Origin: an uncultured Verrucomicrobiota bacterium | GTDB lineage: Bacteria > Verrucomicrobiota > Verrucomicrobiia > Verrucomicrobiales > Verrucomicrobiaceae | Length of the DNA stretch: 52,218 nucleotides | NCBI GenBank assembly: GCA_903854655.1 | Contig: CAINXC010000270.1 | Coordinates: 1-52,218, forward strand | Direction of reading: 5' to 3' | Shown here: piece by piece, positions 25,285 through 33,149 of the stretch | Position numbering within the stretch: the stretch's first letter is position 1 | How the letters are laid out: each line of letters opens with the position of its first letter | Made by a program: the position numbers and the translations under genes | Notes under the pieces: model-generated | What the model was told of the DNA's origin: nothing | What the model saw: the letters and a program-made list of their open reading frames with translations, nothing else | Databases searched by the model: none

Positions 25285-28200
25285 TCAGCTCCCCTTCAGA
25301 CAGGTCACCGTTCCATCAAGCTGTGAGACAAACACGCAGCCGTGGGCGGCGGCCATGCCGTCCCACACGGGCGGGCTGGCGAGCTGGGTGGTGGTGTGGA
25401 CGCCGCCGGTGGGGGCGTCCACGGCGAGGATCGTGGCGCCGTGCTTGCCATCCATGTTCTCGTCCTGCTCCTTGAGCAGCGGAACCACGCTGTCATCGCC
25501 TTTGCTGAGGCGGGCCAGGGCGTCTTCTTCATCCACCACCTGGGTGGGGCCGGCGATGAACACCACCTTGCCCGCCAGCGCCATGCCGCGCGCGATCAGT
25601 GGCACTTCCTTGGTCCAGTGCGGTTCCACGAAGTAGCCATCCTTCGGCAGAGGAGCGGGCTTGTTGGCGGCGATGGCGCCCGTGCCCTGCTTGGGGGCGT
25701 CGCTGGCCATATGGATGGAGAGGCCGCTGCCCGCGCCCTTTTCGTAGAGCAGGTCGGCGCTTGCCTTGCCGTCGTTCTTGCCAGGGCTGCTGTCCTTGGC
25801 GTTCTTCTTGTCGAAGGTGAAGGCCAGCACGGTTTTGGCCGCCTCCGGGGTGGTGGCATCGGGATCGGCGGCGAGGCTTTTGGCGTCTTCTGGCCCCAGG
25901 GCGGTATGGCTGATGCGGATCAGGTCAATCCAGCCGGTGAAACTTGGCAGCGTGCCACGGAATACGCCGTTGCCGCCTTCATCACCCACGGACAGTCCGA
26001 TGTTGGGGTTCTTCGCGATCAGCGCGCTGGCCTTGCCTTCGGCGGCCATCTGGCCGTCGATGAAGAGCTTCATCGTCTTGTCCGCGTCCAGCACACCGGC
26101 GAGGTGGTGCCAACTGTCGTCGATGCCCGAAGGGGCTGTGAGCGTGCTGGTGGTCTTGTCCGAAACCACCGCGAACTCCGGTTTGCCATTGCGCAGCGCT
26201 AGCCCGTAGCCGTTGAGGCCCGCGCCTTGCACGACAATGACGCCGCTGCTCTGCTCGGCCCTGATCCAGGCTTCGACCGTCAGGGGCTTGTTGCTGGGGT
26301 CGAGCGTCTCGCTCTTGGCCACCGTGACGACCGCCTCGCTGGTCTTGGCGTCGGCCTTGCCCTTGCCTTTGCCCTCGGCCTTCTTCACCTTGCGGGGATT
26401 GCCGCTGTCGAGAATTCTGGCGAGCACGCTTTCAGTCACCTTCGGCGCTTCCTTGGGCGCGCTGAACAGGTGGTGCTCCAGCGGCGTGGTCCACTTGTAG
26501 TACTGGGGTTTGCGGGCGTAGCTGTACACGTTCTGGTCGTCCACGCAGAGGATGCGGCCCGCAGGCGTGAACTTGCCGGCCTGATAGTAGCCGCTGTGGC
26601 CGCCGGCCATGTTCTTGCCATAGATCCAGTAGCTACGGTGGAACCATGAGTCATCCAGGAAACCCATGGGCGCATAGACGTGTGCGCCCTCGCCCTGCTG
26701 GTCTGCGCCATGGAGCGTGGCGTTGCCGCTGTTCACGCCAAACTCCGGGCGGCTGCCATCGGCGCTGAACTTCTGGCTCTTGAGGTAGATGTTCTTGCCG
26801 TCGCTCACGAGGATGTCCGCCAGACCGGCGGGCATTTGCAGGGTCTGCAGGCTGTCCTGGAAATCCGCGCCTGTGTTGGGGTTTTTGTCGTCGACGCTGG
26901 TCTCCACCAGTTTGGAGCCCTGGGCGGCGTCGAGCTTGACGAAGCGCAGGCCGCCATCCAGGAAGTTGGAGCGCCCGGCGACGAAGCTGGCCACACCGTC
27001 TTCCACCAGCACGGCGCCGCTCACCGGCCACACGCTCTCCAGCCCTTCAAAAGCCATGTGCCGCTCCCAGCGCGGCGCACCGCGGAAGCGCCACACCAAG
27101 GCTCCATCCTTGGCGCGCAGGCAGTACACCCAGCCATCGGCGCAGCCAAACAGCACACGGCCCTTCCAGATGGTGGGCGGGGAGTCAACGCGGCCGCCGG
27201 TGGTGAAATGCCAGAGGGGCGCCCCTGTGGCCTGGTCGAGCGCATGCAGGGTGTGCTGCTCGACCTGGGCGACGAACACCTTGCCATCGCCAATGCTCAG
27301 CGCGCTGAGCTTGCCGCCCAGCTTGGTGTTCCAGGAGGCGTTCAAGGTGGCGCCCACGGGTGATTTCAGCCATCCCGTGCGACCCACCGTGCTGCGGTAC
27401 ATGGGCCAGTCTTCCTTGGTCGTGGGCTTGGCCTCGGCGAAGGTGTCGTTGTAGGCGGGGCCTTGTTCGAAGCGGCCTTCGTCGCTGTCGCGCAAGTCAG
27501 GCTTGGGGCGCACATCGGTTTTTGGCGCCATGGCGTTGAGTCCGTAGATCTTGGTTTCCGGGTAGCAGGCGCAGTCATGCGGCGGCGCATAGACCAGGCC
27601 GTTGGCAGGCATCACGCCATAGAGACAGGCACCGCGCACCCAGTGGTTGATGTCCCATTTTTCGGTGGTCAGATTGACGAATTCGACGCCGGTGCGCGAG
27701 GGCATGATGAAGTCGTCCGTGGCCTTGGAGATGTAGCAGCGGTGGTGGAACCAGTACGTGTCCACACTGGGCGGGAAGCTCACCTTGGTTTCGCCGGTGC
27801 GCGGGTCGCGGCCGGTGAATTCACCGCTGGAGCTGGTCTGCGTGGTGGGCGCGCACCACACCAGGTCGCGCGCCACCATGAGATCCTGCGGCGACTGATA
27901 GCCGCTGGACGGATGGTCGCCCTCCCAAAGCTGCTTGCCGGTGGCGAGGTCGTAGCTGCGCATCTTGCCGTCACCGCCGCCATAGAGCACCACGTCGTGC
28001 CAGAGCAGCAGGCGCGGGCCGAAATTGAAGGTGATGCGTGCGCGGCGGCTGGCGGGCTCGGTCTTCCACATTTCTTCGCCGGTGTTGCGGTCGAGCGCGA
28101 CCACGCGGTCGCCGTCGTGAAACACCAGCGCCTTGTCGTTCACGCACATGGAGAGTGGCGCGACGACGCTGCTTTTGCTCCATTTTTTGACACCGGTTTC

Positions 28201-29256
28201 GGCATCCAGCACCACGATTTCGCGGGGCTTGGCATCCCATTCGAAGTCCTTTTCCACGCGACCCTGATCGCCGCCACCGAGGATCTTGTAACTGTCGCGC
28301 TCGCCCTTGCCGTGATTCGCCAGCACCAGGAGCTGGCCCTTGTCCACCAGGATCTCCTCGCAGGTCTTGGTGCCTTCGTACTCGCGAAGGGTCTTGCCGT
28401 TGGTGGCGTCCACACAGGTGACCGGCGCCTCGCGGGCAAGGGTGACATACACGCGGTCGCCGATGGCGACGATGCGGCGGGTGAGCTGGGTGGGGCCGCT
28501 CTTCAGGGGCCACAGGTGGTCCTGCCAGTCCGGGATGTCGCGGCTCCACAGGATGATGCCGTTGAAGGCGTCGCGGGCGATCAGCTTCCAGTGCGGCGGC
28601 AGCATGATGGAAACGCGCGACCCCATGTCCATGATGTAGAAGATGCGGCCATTGGCGCTGACCATGCCGCTGATGCTGCTCATGCGGTCGTGATGGCGTG
28701 ACCAGCGCGGGCTGCCCACCCATTGCAGGCTCTCGGGCGGCCCCACGTGCTTGTCGTGCGCCACCGGATTGCCATCCGCACCGTGCAGGTAGTGCGTCCA
28801 GTCATCCATGTCGAGAGGCCGGGGCTTGACGGTCTTCTTCCAGATGTCGCCTGCCTTCGCATAGACCACACCGTTGGGGGCCAGCACGCGCTGAATTTCT
28901 TCCTCGGCGACCAGCTTCGGGTCCTCGACCACCACCAGGTTCACCATGTTGTCGAGGTAGGGCAGCAGGCCGTTGGAGAGCCGTTCCACGCTCACCGGGC
29001 CGTAGATGCCGGCCTTGAGCATCCAGTCGCGGGCGGCGGTGATTTTCGCGTCGTCCTTGTCCAGGCCGTGCACCACAATGCCGTCATTGGCGCGCAGCGC
29101 CGCCGTCAACTTGCCGTCGCCGATGCCGAGCTGAACGACAAAGCCGCCTTTGACCCCCGTGGCGTCCATGATCGCCCCGGCTTCGGAGGCAGGATCGGCG
29201 TGGGCGGCCAGGGTGAGGCCCAGGGCGGCGAAGAAACAGAGCATGGATGACTGCAT
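25285..29256 (-). CDS. exported fusion: methyltransferase-like domain, PQQ-like beta-propeller, LamG domain
   Basis: 1323 residues. Signal peptide about 1-20. Residues about 30-150 look like a class I SAM methyltransferase Rossmann fold (VVQLGIGDGKLTAAL as the glycine-rich loop, VVHGLDKD as strand 2, RVLAPNGVVY as a late motif). PQQ-like propeller segments follow from about 160 to 940 (IVVLDAETGVKKW, RVVALDRNTGEEMW, YDLATGKQLWEGD, WPMYRSTVGRTGW near 620, LHALDQATGAPLWHF). A Lys/Gly/Ala-rich linker near 960-975 leads to a LamG/concanavalin-like domain (about 980-1125: LTVEAWIRA, SWHHLAGVLDAD, MKLFIDGQ). A final propeller-type segment (about 1270-1323) closes the protein. Function unknown; probably periplasmic or surface. 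The discoidin-like lipoprotein follows it. Confidence 0.82.
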   Translation of the reverse strand: MQSSMLCFFAALGLTLAAHADPASEAGAIMDATGVKGGFVVQLGIGDGKLTAALRANDGIVVHGLDKDDAKITAARDWMLKAGIYGPVSVERLSNGLLPYLDNMVNLVVVEDPKLVAEEEIQRVLAPNGVVYAKAGDIWKKTVKPRPLDMDDWTHYLHGADGNPVAHDKHVGPPESLQWVGSPRWSRHHDRMSSISGMVSANGRIFYIMDMGSRVSIMLPPHWKLIARDAFNGIILWSRDIPDWQDHLWPLKSGPTQLTRRIVAIGDRVYVTLAREAPVTCVDATNGKTLREYEGTKTCEEILVDKGQLLVLANHGKGERDSYKILGGGDQGRVEKDFEWDAKPREIVVLDAETGVKKWSKSSVVAPLSMCVNDKALVFHDGDRVVALDRNTGEEMWKTEPASRRARITFNFGPRLLLWHDVVLYGGGDGKMRSYDLATGKQLWEGDHPSSGYQSPQDLMVARDLVWCAPTTQTSSSGEFTGRDPRTGETKVSFPPSVDTYWFHHRCYISKATDDFIMPSRTGVEFVNLTTEKWDINHWVRGACLYGVMPANGLVYAPPHDCACYPETKIYGLNAMAPKTDVRPKPDLRDSDEGRFEQGPAYNDTFAEAKPTTKEDWPMYRSTVGRTGWLKSPVGATLNASWNTKLGGKLSALSIGDGKVFVAQVEQHTLHALDQATGAPLWHFTTGGRVDSPPTIWKGRVLFGCADGWVYCLRAKDGALVWRFRGAPRWERHMAFEGLESVWPVSGAVLVEDGVASFVAGRSNFLDGGLRFVKLDAAQGSKLVETSVDDKNPNTGADFQDSLQTLQMPAGLADILVSDGKNIYLKSQKFSADGSRPEFGVNSGNATLHGADQQGEGAHVYAPMGFLDDSWFHRSYWIYGKNMAGGHSGYYQAGKFTPAGRILCVDDQNVYSYARKPQYYKWTTPLEHHLFSAPKEAPKVTESVLARILDSGNPRKVKKAEGKGKGKADAKTSEAVVTVAKSETLDPSNKPLTVEAWIRAEQSSGVIVVQGAGLNGYGLALRNGKPEFAVVSDKTTSTLTAPSGIDDSWHHLAGVLDADKTMKLFIDGQMAAEGKASALIAKNPNIGLSVGDEGGNGVFRGTLPSFTGWIDLIRISHTALGPEDAKSLAADPDATTPEAAKTVLAFTFDKKNAKDSSPGKNDGKASADLLYEKGAGSGLSIHMASDAPKQGTGAIAANKPAPLPKDGYFVEPHWTKEVPLIARGMALAGKVVFIAGPTQVVDEEDALARLSKGDDSVVPLLKEQDENMDGKHGATILAVDAPTGGVHTTTQLASPPVWDGMAAAHGCVFVSQLDGTVTCLKGS

Positions 29257-29361
29257 GTGCGGGGTAACGGGGTGAGGTGAGGGGAACTCGCAACAGAAGA
29301 CAAAAGTCTTTTATCTTGCCTCCCGCGCATCTTTCGTGGGAAAACAAGGTTCAACCTCTGC

Positions 29362-29682
29362 ATGATCACTGCCGACCCATCCGCTCCTGCCGCTGAACTG
29401 AAGCTGTTTCAGCTTCGTGATGGAAACGTCGTGGGCGACACGAGCATGGAGGATGCGAAGCACTTTGCGGCGGATTTCCAGGGGCTGCGGCACTTCGGCC
29501 AGAAAATCGGCGAGGCGCTTGATCTGGGCGCTCCCTGGATGGGGGCGTTTCGCGAGGCGGATTTTACCCATCTCTGGGCCTATGAGGGCCTGGGCATCTC
29601 GGCAAGTGATCCAGGCAACGGGGCGGTGATCGACCGCCATGTGCCGTTGATGGAACTGCTGGAAAGCGTCTCTGTCGGGTAA
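29362..29682 (+). CDS. small hypothetical protein preceding a Roadblock-like gene
   Basis: 106 residues, acidic, cytosolic, from ATG 29362. The sequence (LKLFQLRDGNVVGDTS; SMEDAKHFAADFQGLRHFGQKIGEALDLG; quoted in part) matches no family I recognise. It ends 25 nt before the next gene, with which it probably shares a transcript. The mixed alpha/beta pattern could be a small regulatory fold. It diverges from the propeller protein gene across a gap of about 105 bp. Confidence 0.6.
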   Translation: MITADPSAPAAELKLFQLRDGNVVGDTSMEDAKHFAADFQGLRHFGQKIGEALDLGAPWMGAFREADFTHLWAYEGLGISASDPGNGAVIDRHVPLMELLESVSVG

Positions 29683-29707
29683 CCATCGCCCCCTCTTTTT
29701 TATCCCC

Positions 29708-30151
29708 ATGGCTGTAAAGATTGCCCCTTCCCTTCGGTCCGCGCTGGAGCGCCTGAAACATGCCGGCGCGGTGAACGGCATCTGCCTCGCCTGGCGCAGG
29801 CAGGTGCTCATCAATCTGCTGCCGTACGAGGATTTTCGTGCCGACAAGCTGATGCACTCGCTGCACGACGCCCACGAGCATTTCGCCGGGGGCGGGCATG
29901 AGGTGCAGACCTTTTGGTTTGGCTACGAGGGGGTGCATCTGCTGGCGCTGCGTCGCGGGGAGTGCTCGCTGATCGTGCTGCACACCCGCGCGTTTGAGGC
30001 GGACTTCATCGCCGGGGCTGCGGAGGTGCTGCTGGATGACTGCCAGCTCCTTATCGATGCCGCCCTGAATCCCTCCGGTTCCAACAACAGCAGCGGTGAC
30101 ACGCAGCGGCTGGTGGGCGAGGCAGCGGCCGGAGCGGACTCTGGGAGCTAG
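29708..30151 (+). CDS. Roadblock/LC7-like small protein
   Basis: 147 residues. The pattern from 5 to 115 (LRSALERLKHAGAVNGICLAW, then strand VLINLLPYEDF, helix KLMHSLHDAHEHF, strands VQTFWFGYEGVHLLALRRG and CSLIVLHTRAF, each quoted in part) fits the helix-strand-strand-helix-strands order of Roadblock/LC7 domains. These often regulate MglA-type GTPases; no such GTPase is in the window. The last 35 residues are a Gly/Ser/Asn-rich tail. It lies 25 nt after the preceding small gene. Confidence 0.6.
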   Translation: MAVKIAPSLRSALERLKHAGAVNGICLAWRRQVLINLLPYEDFRADKLMHSLHDAHEHFAGGGHEVQTFWFGYEGVHLLALRRGECSLIVLHTRAFEADFIAGAAEVLLDDCQLLIDAALNPSGSNNSSGDTQRLVGEAAAGADSGS

Positions 30152-30265
30152 CCTGGGGCCGGAATCGCTCTTCTTCCTGCGTGCGCTTTTTCTCCACGGG
30201 AAGGAGTCCCTTCGCTGTAATTTTGCCTCCTTGAGGCCCGATTAACTTCCACTGCTTCTCCTACC

Positions 30266-31582
30266 ATGAGTTCCACACCATCCCCGTTCACCCGTCGTCA
30301 CTTCCTTCGCACCGGAACCGGTTCCTTGTTCGCCCCAGCAATCATCACGGCGGCCACCACACTGCGGGCGCAGCAGAAGGCGGATTCGAACGAGACCCTG
30401 AAGGTGGGGCTGATCGGCTGCGGCGGCCGTGGCTCGGGCGCTGCGAACCAGGCGCTGAGCGCGTATGACAAGAATTCCAAGCTGGTGGCCATTGCCGATG
30501 TGCAGCAAACGCAGATCGACAAGGCGCTGGCCAACCTGACCGCCATTCATGGTGAACGCGTGGCTGTGGCACCGGACCGCATTTACACCGGGCTGGACGG
30601 CTTCCAGAAGCTGCTGGCATCGGACGTGGACGTGGTGATCCTGGCCACGCCGCCCGGCTTCCGGCCCATGCACCTGACGGCTGCGGTTGAAGCTGGCAAG
30701 CACATCTTCTGCGAGAAGCCCATGGCTGTGGATGCCGTGGGGTATCGCATGGCGGTTGCCGCTGTTGAAAAGGCCAAGCAAAAGAAGCTCAACCTGGTGG
30801 CCGGCTTCTGCTGGCGTTACGACGTGGCGCGTGTGGAGGCTTTCAAACGCTTGTTCGACGGTGACATCGGCGATGTAGTGGCCGGCTCGCACACCTACCA
30901 CACCGGCCCCGTGAAGCCGATGCCCAAGGCTGACGCCCGCCCCGCAGGGATGGCGGATGTGGAGTGGCAGGTGCGCAACTGGTACAACTTCTCCTGGCTC
31001 GGCGGCGACGGTCTTGTGGAGCAGGCGGTGCACAGCATCGACAAGCTTTGCTGGGCGATGAAGGATGCGCAGCCCGTGGCTGCGGTGGGCGTGGGAGGCC
31101 GCCAGATTCCGGCGGAAGGCGGCAACATCTTTGATCATTTCCATGTGGCCTATGAATTCCCCGGCAACATCATGTGCCACATCGCCCATCGCCAGATTCC
31201 GAACTGCTTTGGCGACACCTCGGACATCATCACCGGCACCAAGGGCAAGCTCTTGATTGGCAAGGTGGGCGGCGGCGAGCCGATGATCGACGGCGAGAAG
31301 CGCTGGCGCTGGAAGGGCCAGAAGAAGGACATGTACCAGATCGAGCACGACGAGCTGTTTGCAGCGATCCGCCACGGCGAGGTGATCAACAACGGCGACC
31401 GCATGATGAACAGCACCATGGTCGCGATCCTGGGCCGCACCGCCGCCTACACCGGCAAGCGCATCACCTGGGAGGACATGCTCAAGAGCCAGCTCGATCT
31501 TGCGCCTGAAGAGACCCTTAAGTGGGGCGACAGCTTCGAGCCCACGCCCCTGCCCAAGCCGGGCGTGACGCCGTTTGCTTGA
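30266..31582 (+). CDS. Gfo/Idh/MocA-family oxidoreductase with Tat-like signal
   Basis: 438 residues. A twin-arginine-like leader (TRRHFLRTGTGSLFAPAII) suggests folded export with bound NAD(P). The Rossmann glycine motif is GLIGCGGRGSG (about 50-60); the family EKP motif is in HIFCEKPMAVDAVGYRMA; the catalytic region includes WYNFSWLGGDGLVEQAVHSID (quoted in part: SWLGGDGLVEQAVHSID), with D and H as expected. Such enzymes oxidise or rearrange sugars and are common in Verrucomicrobiota next to ThuA and TIM-barrel isomerases, as in this window. Substrate unknown. Confidence 0.9.
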   Translation: MSSTPSPFTRRHFLRTGTGSLFAPAIITAATTLRAQQKADSNETLKVGLIGCGGRGSGAANQALSAYDKNSKLVAIADVQQTQIDKALANLTAIHGERVAVAPDRIYTGLDGFQKLLASDVDVVILATPPGFRPMHLTAAVEAGKHIFCEKPMAVDAVGYRMAVAAVEKAKQKKLNLVAGFCWRYDVARVEAFKRLFDGDIGDVVAGSHTYHTGPVKPMPKADARPAGMADVEWQVRNWYNFSWLGGDGLVEQAVHSIDKLCWAMKDAQPVAAVGVGGRQIPAEGGNIFDHFHVAYEFPGNIMCHIAHRQIPNCFGDTSDIITGTKGKLLIGKVGGGEPMIDGEKRWRWKGQKKDMYQIEHDELFAAIRHGEVINNGDRMMNSTMVAILGRTAAYTGKRITWEDMLKSQLDLAPEETLKWGDSFEPTPLPKPGVTPFA

Positions 31583-31725
31583 GCTTTGGTGGCCCGGAGT
31601 CCTCCTGCTCTTCCTTTTTGGGCGGCGCTCTTGTCATCCAAGGCACGTGCGCGCCCTGGTCCCCTCCGTGCTTTGAATGGGCCGAGGGACTTGCTCGCGG
31701 GAAGGTTTGATACCATTGTTTAGCC

Positions 31726-32483
31726 ATGACTTTGCCGCGGCACGAAGCTTCCATCTCTGGCCGGCGGATCACCTGCATTGCCTTCAGATCCGAGCCCACC
31801 AAACTCCGGCAGGCTGAAGGACGTCACGCTTTTTTGGGCACGTGGCATGACTGCGAGCTTCATCAGGAAGCGGCGGAACGCACTGGTGGGATGCGCGTCA
31901 CCTGCCTGGATCAAAGGATGGAAATCATGTCCTTGTCGCCTGGCCATGAGAGGCGCAAAGGCAACCTGCGTTGCTGTCTCGAGGCTTATATCACAAAACA
32001 GGACATTGATTTTTTGGCCACGGGAGTGCCACGCTGGAATCCGAATCTCGAAAGGCTGGGAAGGAACCGGATGAATCCTGTTGTTTCTTCAAGGACAAGG
32101 ATACCCCTGATCTGGTGATCGATATTGCGATTACGCGCAGCAGCATCAACCTGCTGGAGTTGTACCGCCGCTGGAGCATCCCAGAGATATGGATCTGGCA
32201 TCGCAACCGGCTTCACGTATTCATCCTGATGGAAGAACACTACGGTGCGGCAGATCAGAGTCTGATATTTCCGGGCTTGAACCTAGCGCTGCTGACACAG
32301 TGCATACGGATGGAATGCACAAGCGACGCGGTAAAGAGGTTTATTTCTTTGGGCAGCCCACCGACAGTCTGGTCCGAGTTGGAGCATTCATGCGATCACC
32401 CTGTAAGCGTGGCCGTGGTCGGTCCTGGCCGCGAGCATTATCGGCAGCCGTTCGCGGGTGATCGCGTGAACGCTCCCGACTAA
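31726..32483 (+). pseudogene. frameshifted Uma2 (DUF820)-family gene
   Basis: Two frames together read as a Uma2-family protein, a PD-(D/E)XK nuclease-like family abundant in cyanobacteria and PVC bacteria. Frame 1 from 31726 gives RMEIMSLSPGHERRKGN and VPRWNPNLE. Frame 3 then continues KAGKEPDES, DTPDLVIDIAITRSS, IPEIWIWHRNRLHVFIL and FPGLNLALL. The switch falls at an A-run, 32051-32053, where one missing A would restore a single frame. From about 32379 the reading frame runs into a palindromic repeat, which supplies the last 35 or so codons. It could be a pseudogene or carry a sequencing error. Confidence 0.6.
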
Positions 32484-32543
32484 CATCAGGTTTTGTTACT
32501 CCCGGTTCCACACCGCAAAGCGCGTTCCTTTGCTTTACTCCAA
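32379..32543. repeat. diverged copy of the 23.6-kb palindromic element
   Basis: The left end is TTGGAG (32379-32384) plus GCGATCACCC (32392-32401). The right arm, GGGTGATCGCGTGAACGCT (32456-32474), matches the right arm at 23681 with few changes. The terminal GCTTTACTCCAA lies 57 bp further on, at 32532-32543, as if the right end were interrupted. It is fused to the end of the Uma2 gene. Confidence 0.6.
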
Positions 32544-32581
32544 CTAGTGTTGGATCGTGCTCTTCGTAGAGGAGGGTCGGC

Positions 32582-33103
32582 TCATGGCGCTTTCACCTTT
32601 TTGTGCGTGATGGTGCCTTCCAGCGTCTTCTGGCCTTGGTCGTTGGTAAAGGTGACGTCGCTGAGGATGCTTTCAAACTTGTCGTCGCCGAACTTCTCGC
32701 TCACCAGGATGGAGCTTGACTGCCCGGTGATGGCCTTGAGTTCGAGCGTCATGTTGACCTCTGAAACGGTGGCTTCAAAGCGCAGCGGCTGGCTGGCATC
32801 GTTGCCCACCAGCACGGCGTCGTAGGTGTCGGTGCTGGCGTTGTGGGTGAAGGTCCATTTGAAGGGCTGGGTGTCGCCGTTGAGCGTGCGCTTCCCCTCC
32901 AGAACGAAGGCGCTGTCGCCATCGCCTTTGCCGGTCCATTCCTCCTCAATTTTCACGAGATTGCCGTCCAGGCCCTTGAGCTCCCCGGTGGCGGTCCATT
33001 GGCCCACGAAGTGCTTGAAAAAGACGTGGTCCGAAAGGTCGCCAGCGTGCACGGACAAGGGCATCAGGAGGGCAGACAGGCACAGAACCAGCAAGGTTTT
33101 CAT
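32582..33103 (-). CDS. secreted lipocalin-like (DUF1579-like) protein
   Basis: 173 residues with a signal peptide (MKTLLVLCLSALLMPLSVHAG). The mature part is a run of beta strands (FVGQWTATGEL, EEEWTGKGDG, FVLEGKRTLNGDTQPFKWTF, VNMTLELKA, LEGTITHKK) that fits a small lipocalin-like barrel; the opening HFVGQWTATG resembles DUF1579 members. Function unknown. It follows menD on the minus strand after a 46-bp gap. Confidence 0.68.
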   Translation of the reverse strand: MKTLLVLCLSALLMPLSVHAGDLSDHVFFKHFVGQWTATGELKGLDGNLVKIEEEWTGKGDGDSAFVLEGKRTLNGDTQPFKWTFTHNASTDTYDAVLVGNDASQPLRFEATVSEVNMTLELKAITGQSSSILVSEKFGDDKFESILSDVTFTNDQGQKTLEGTITHKKVKAP

Positions 33104-33149
33104 GACTGGACGCTACCATGAAAACACGGTGCGTCACAAGGCGATTGCG

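Noticed and set aside
27463..28701. 412-residue plus frame inside the propeller gene
   Set aside because: Shadow translation; repeated propeller motifs on the minus strand are decisive.
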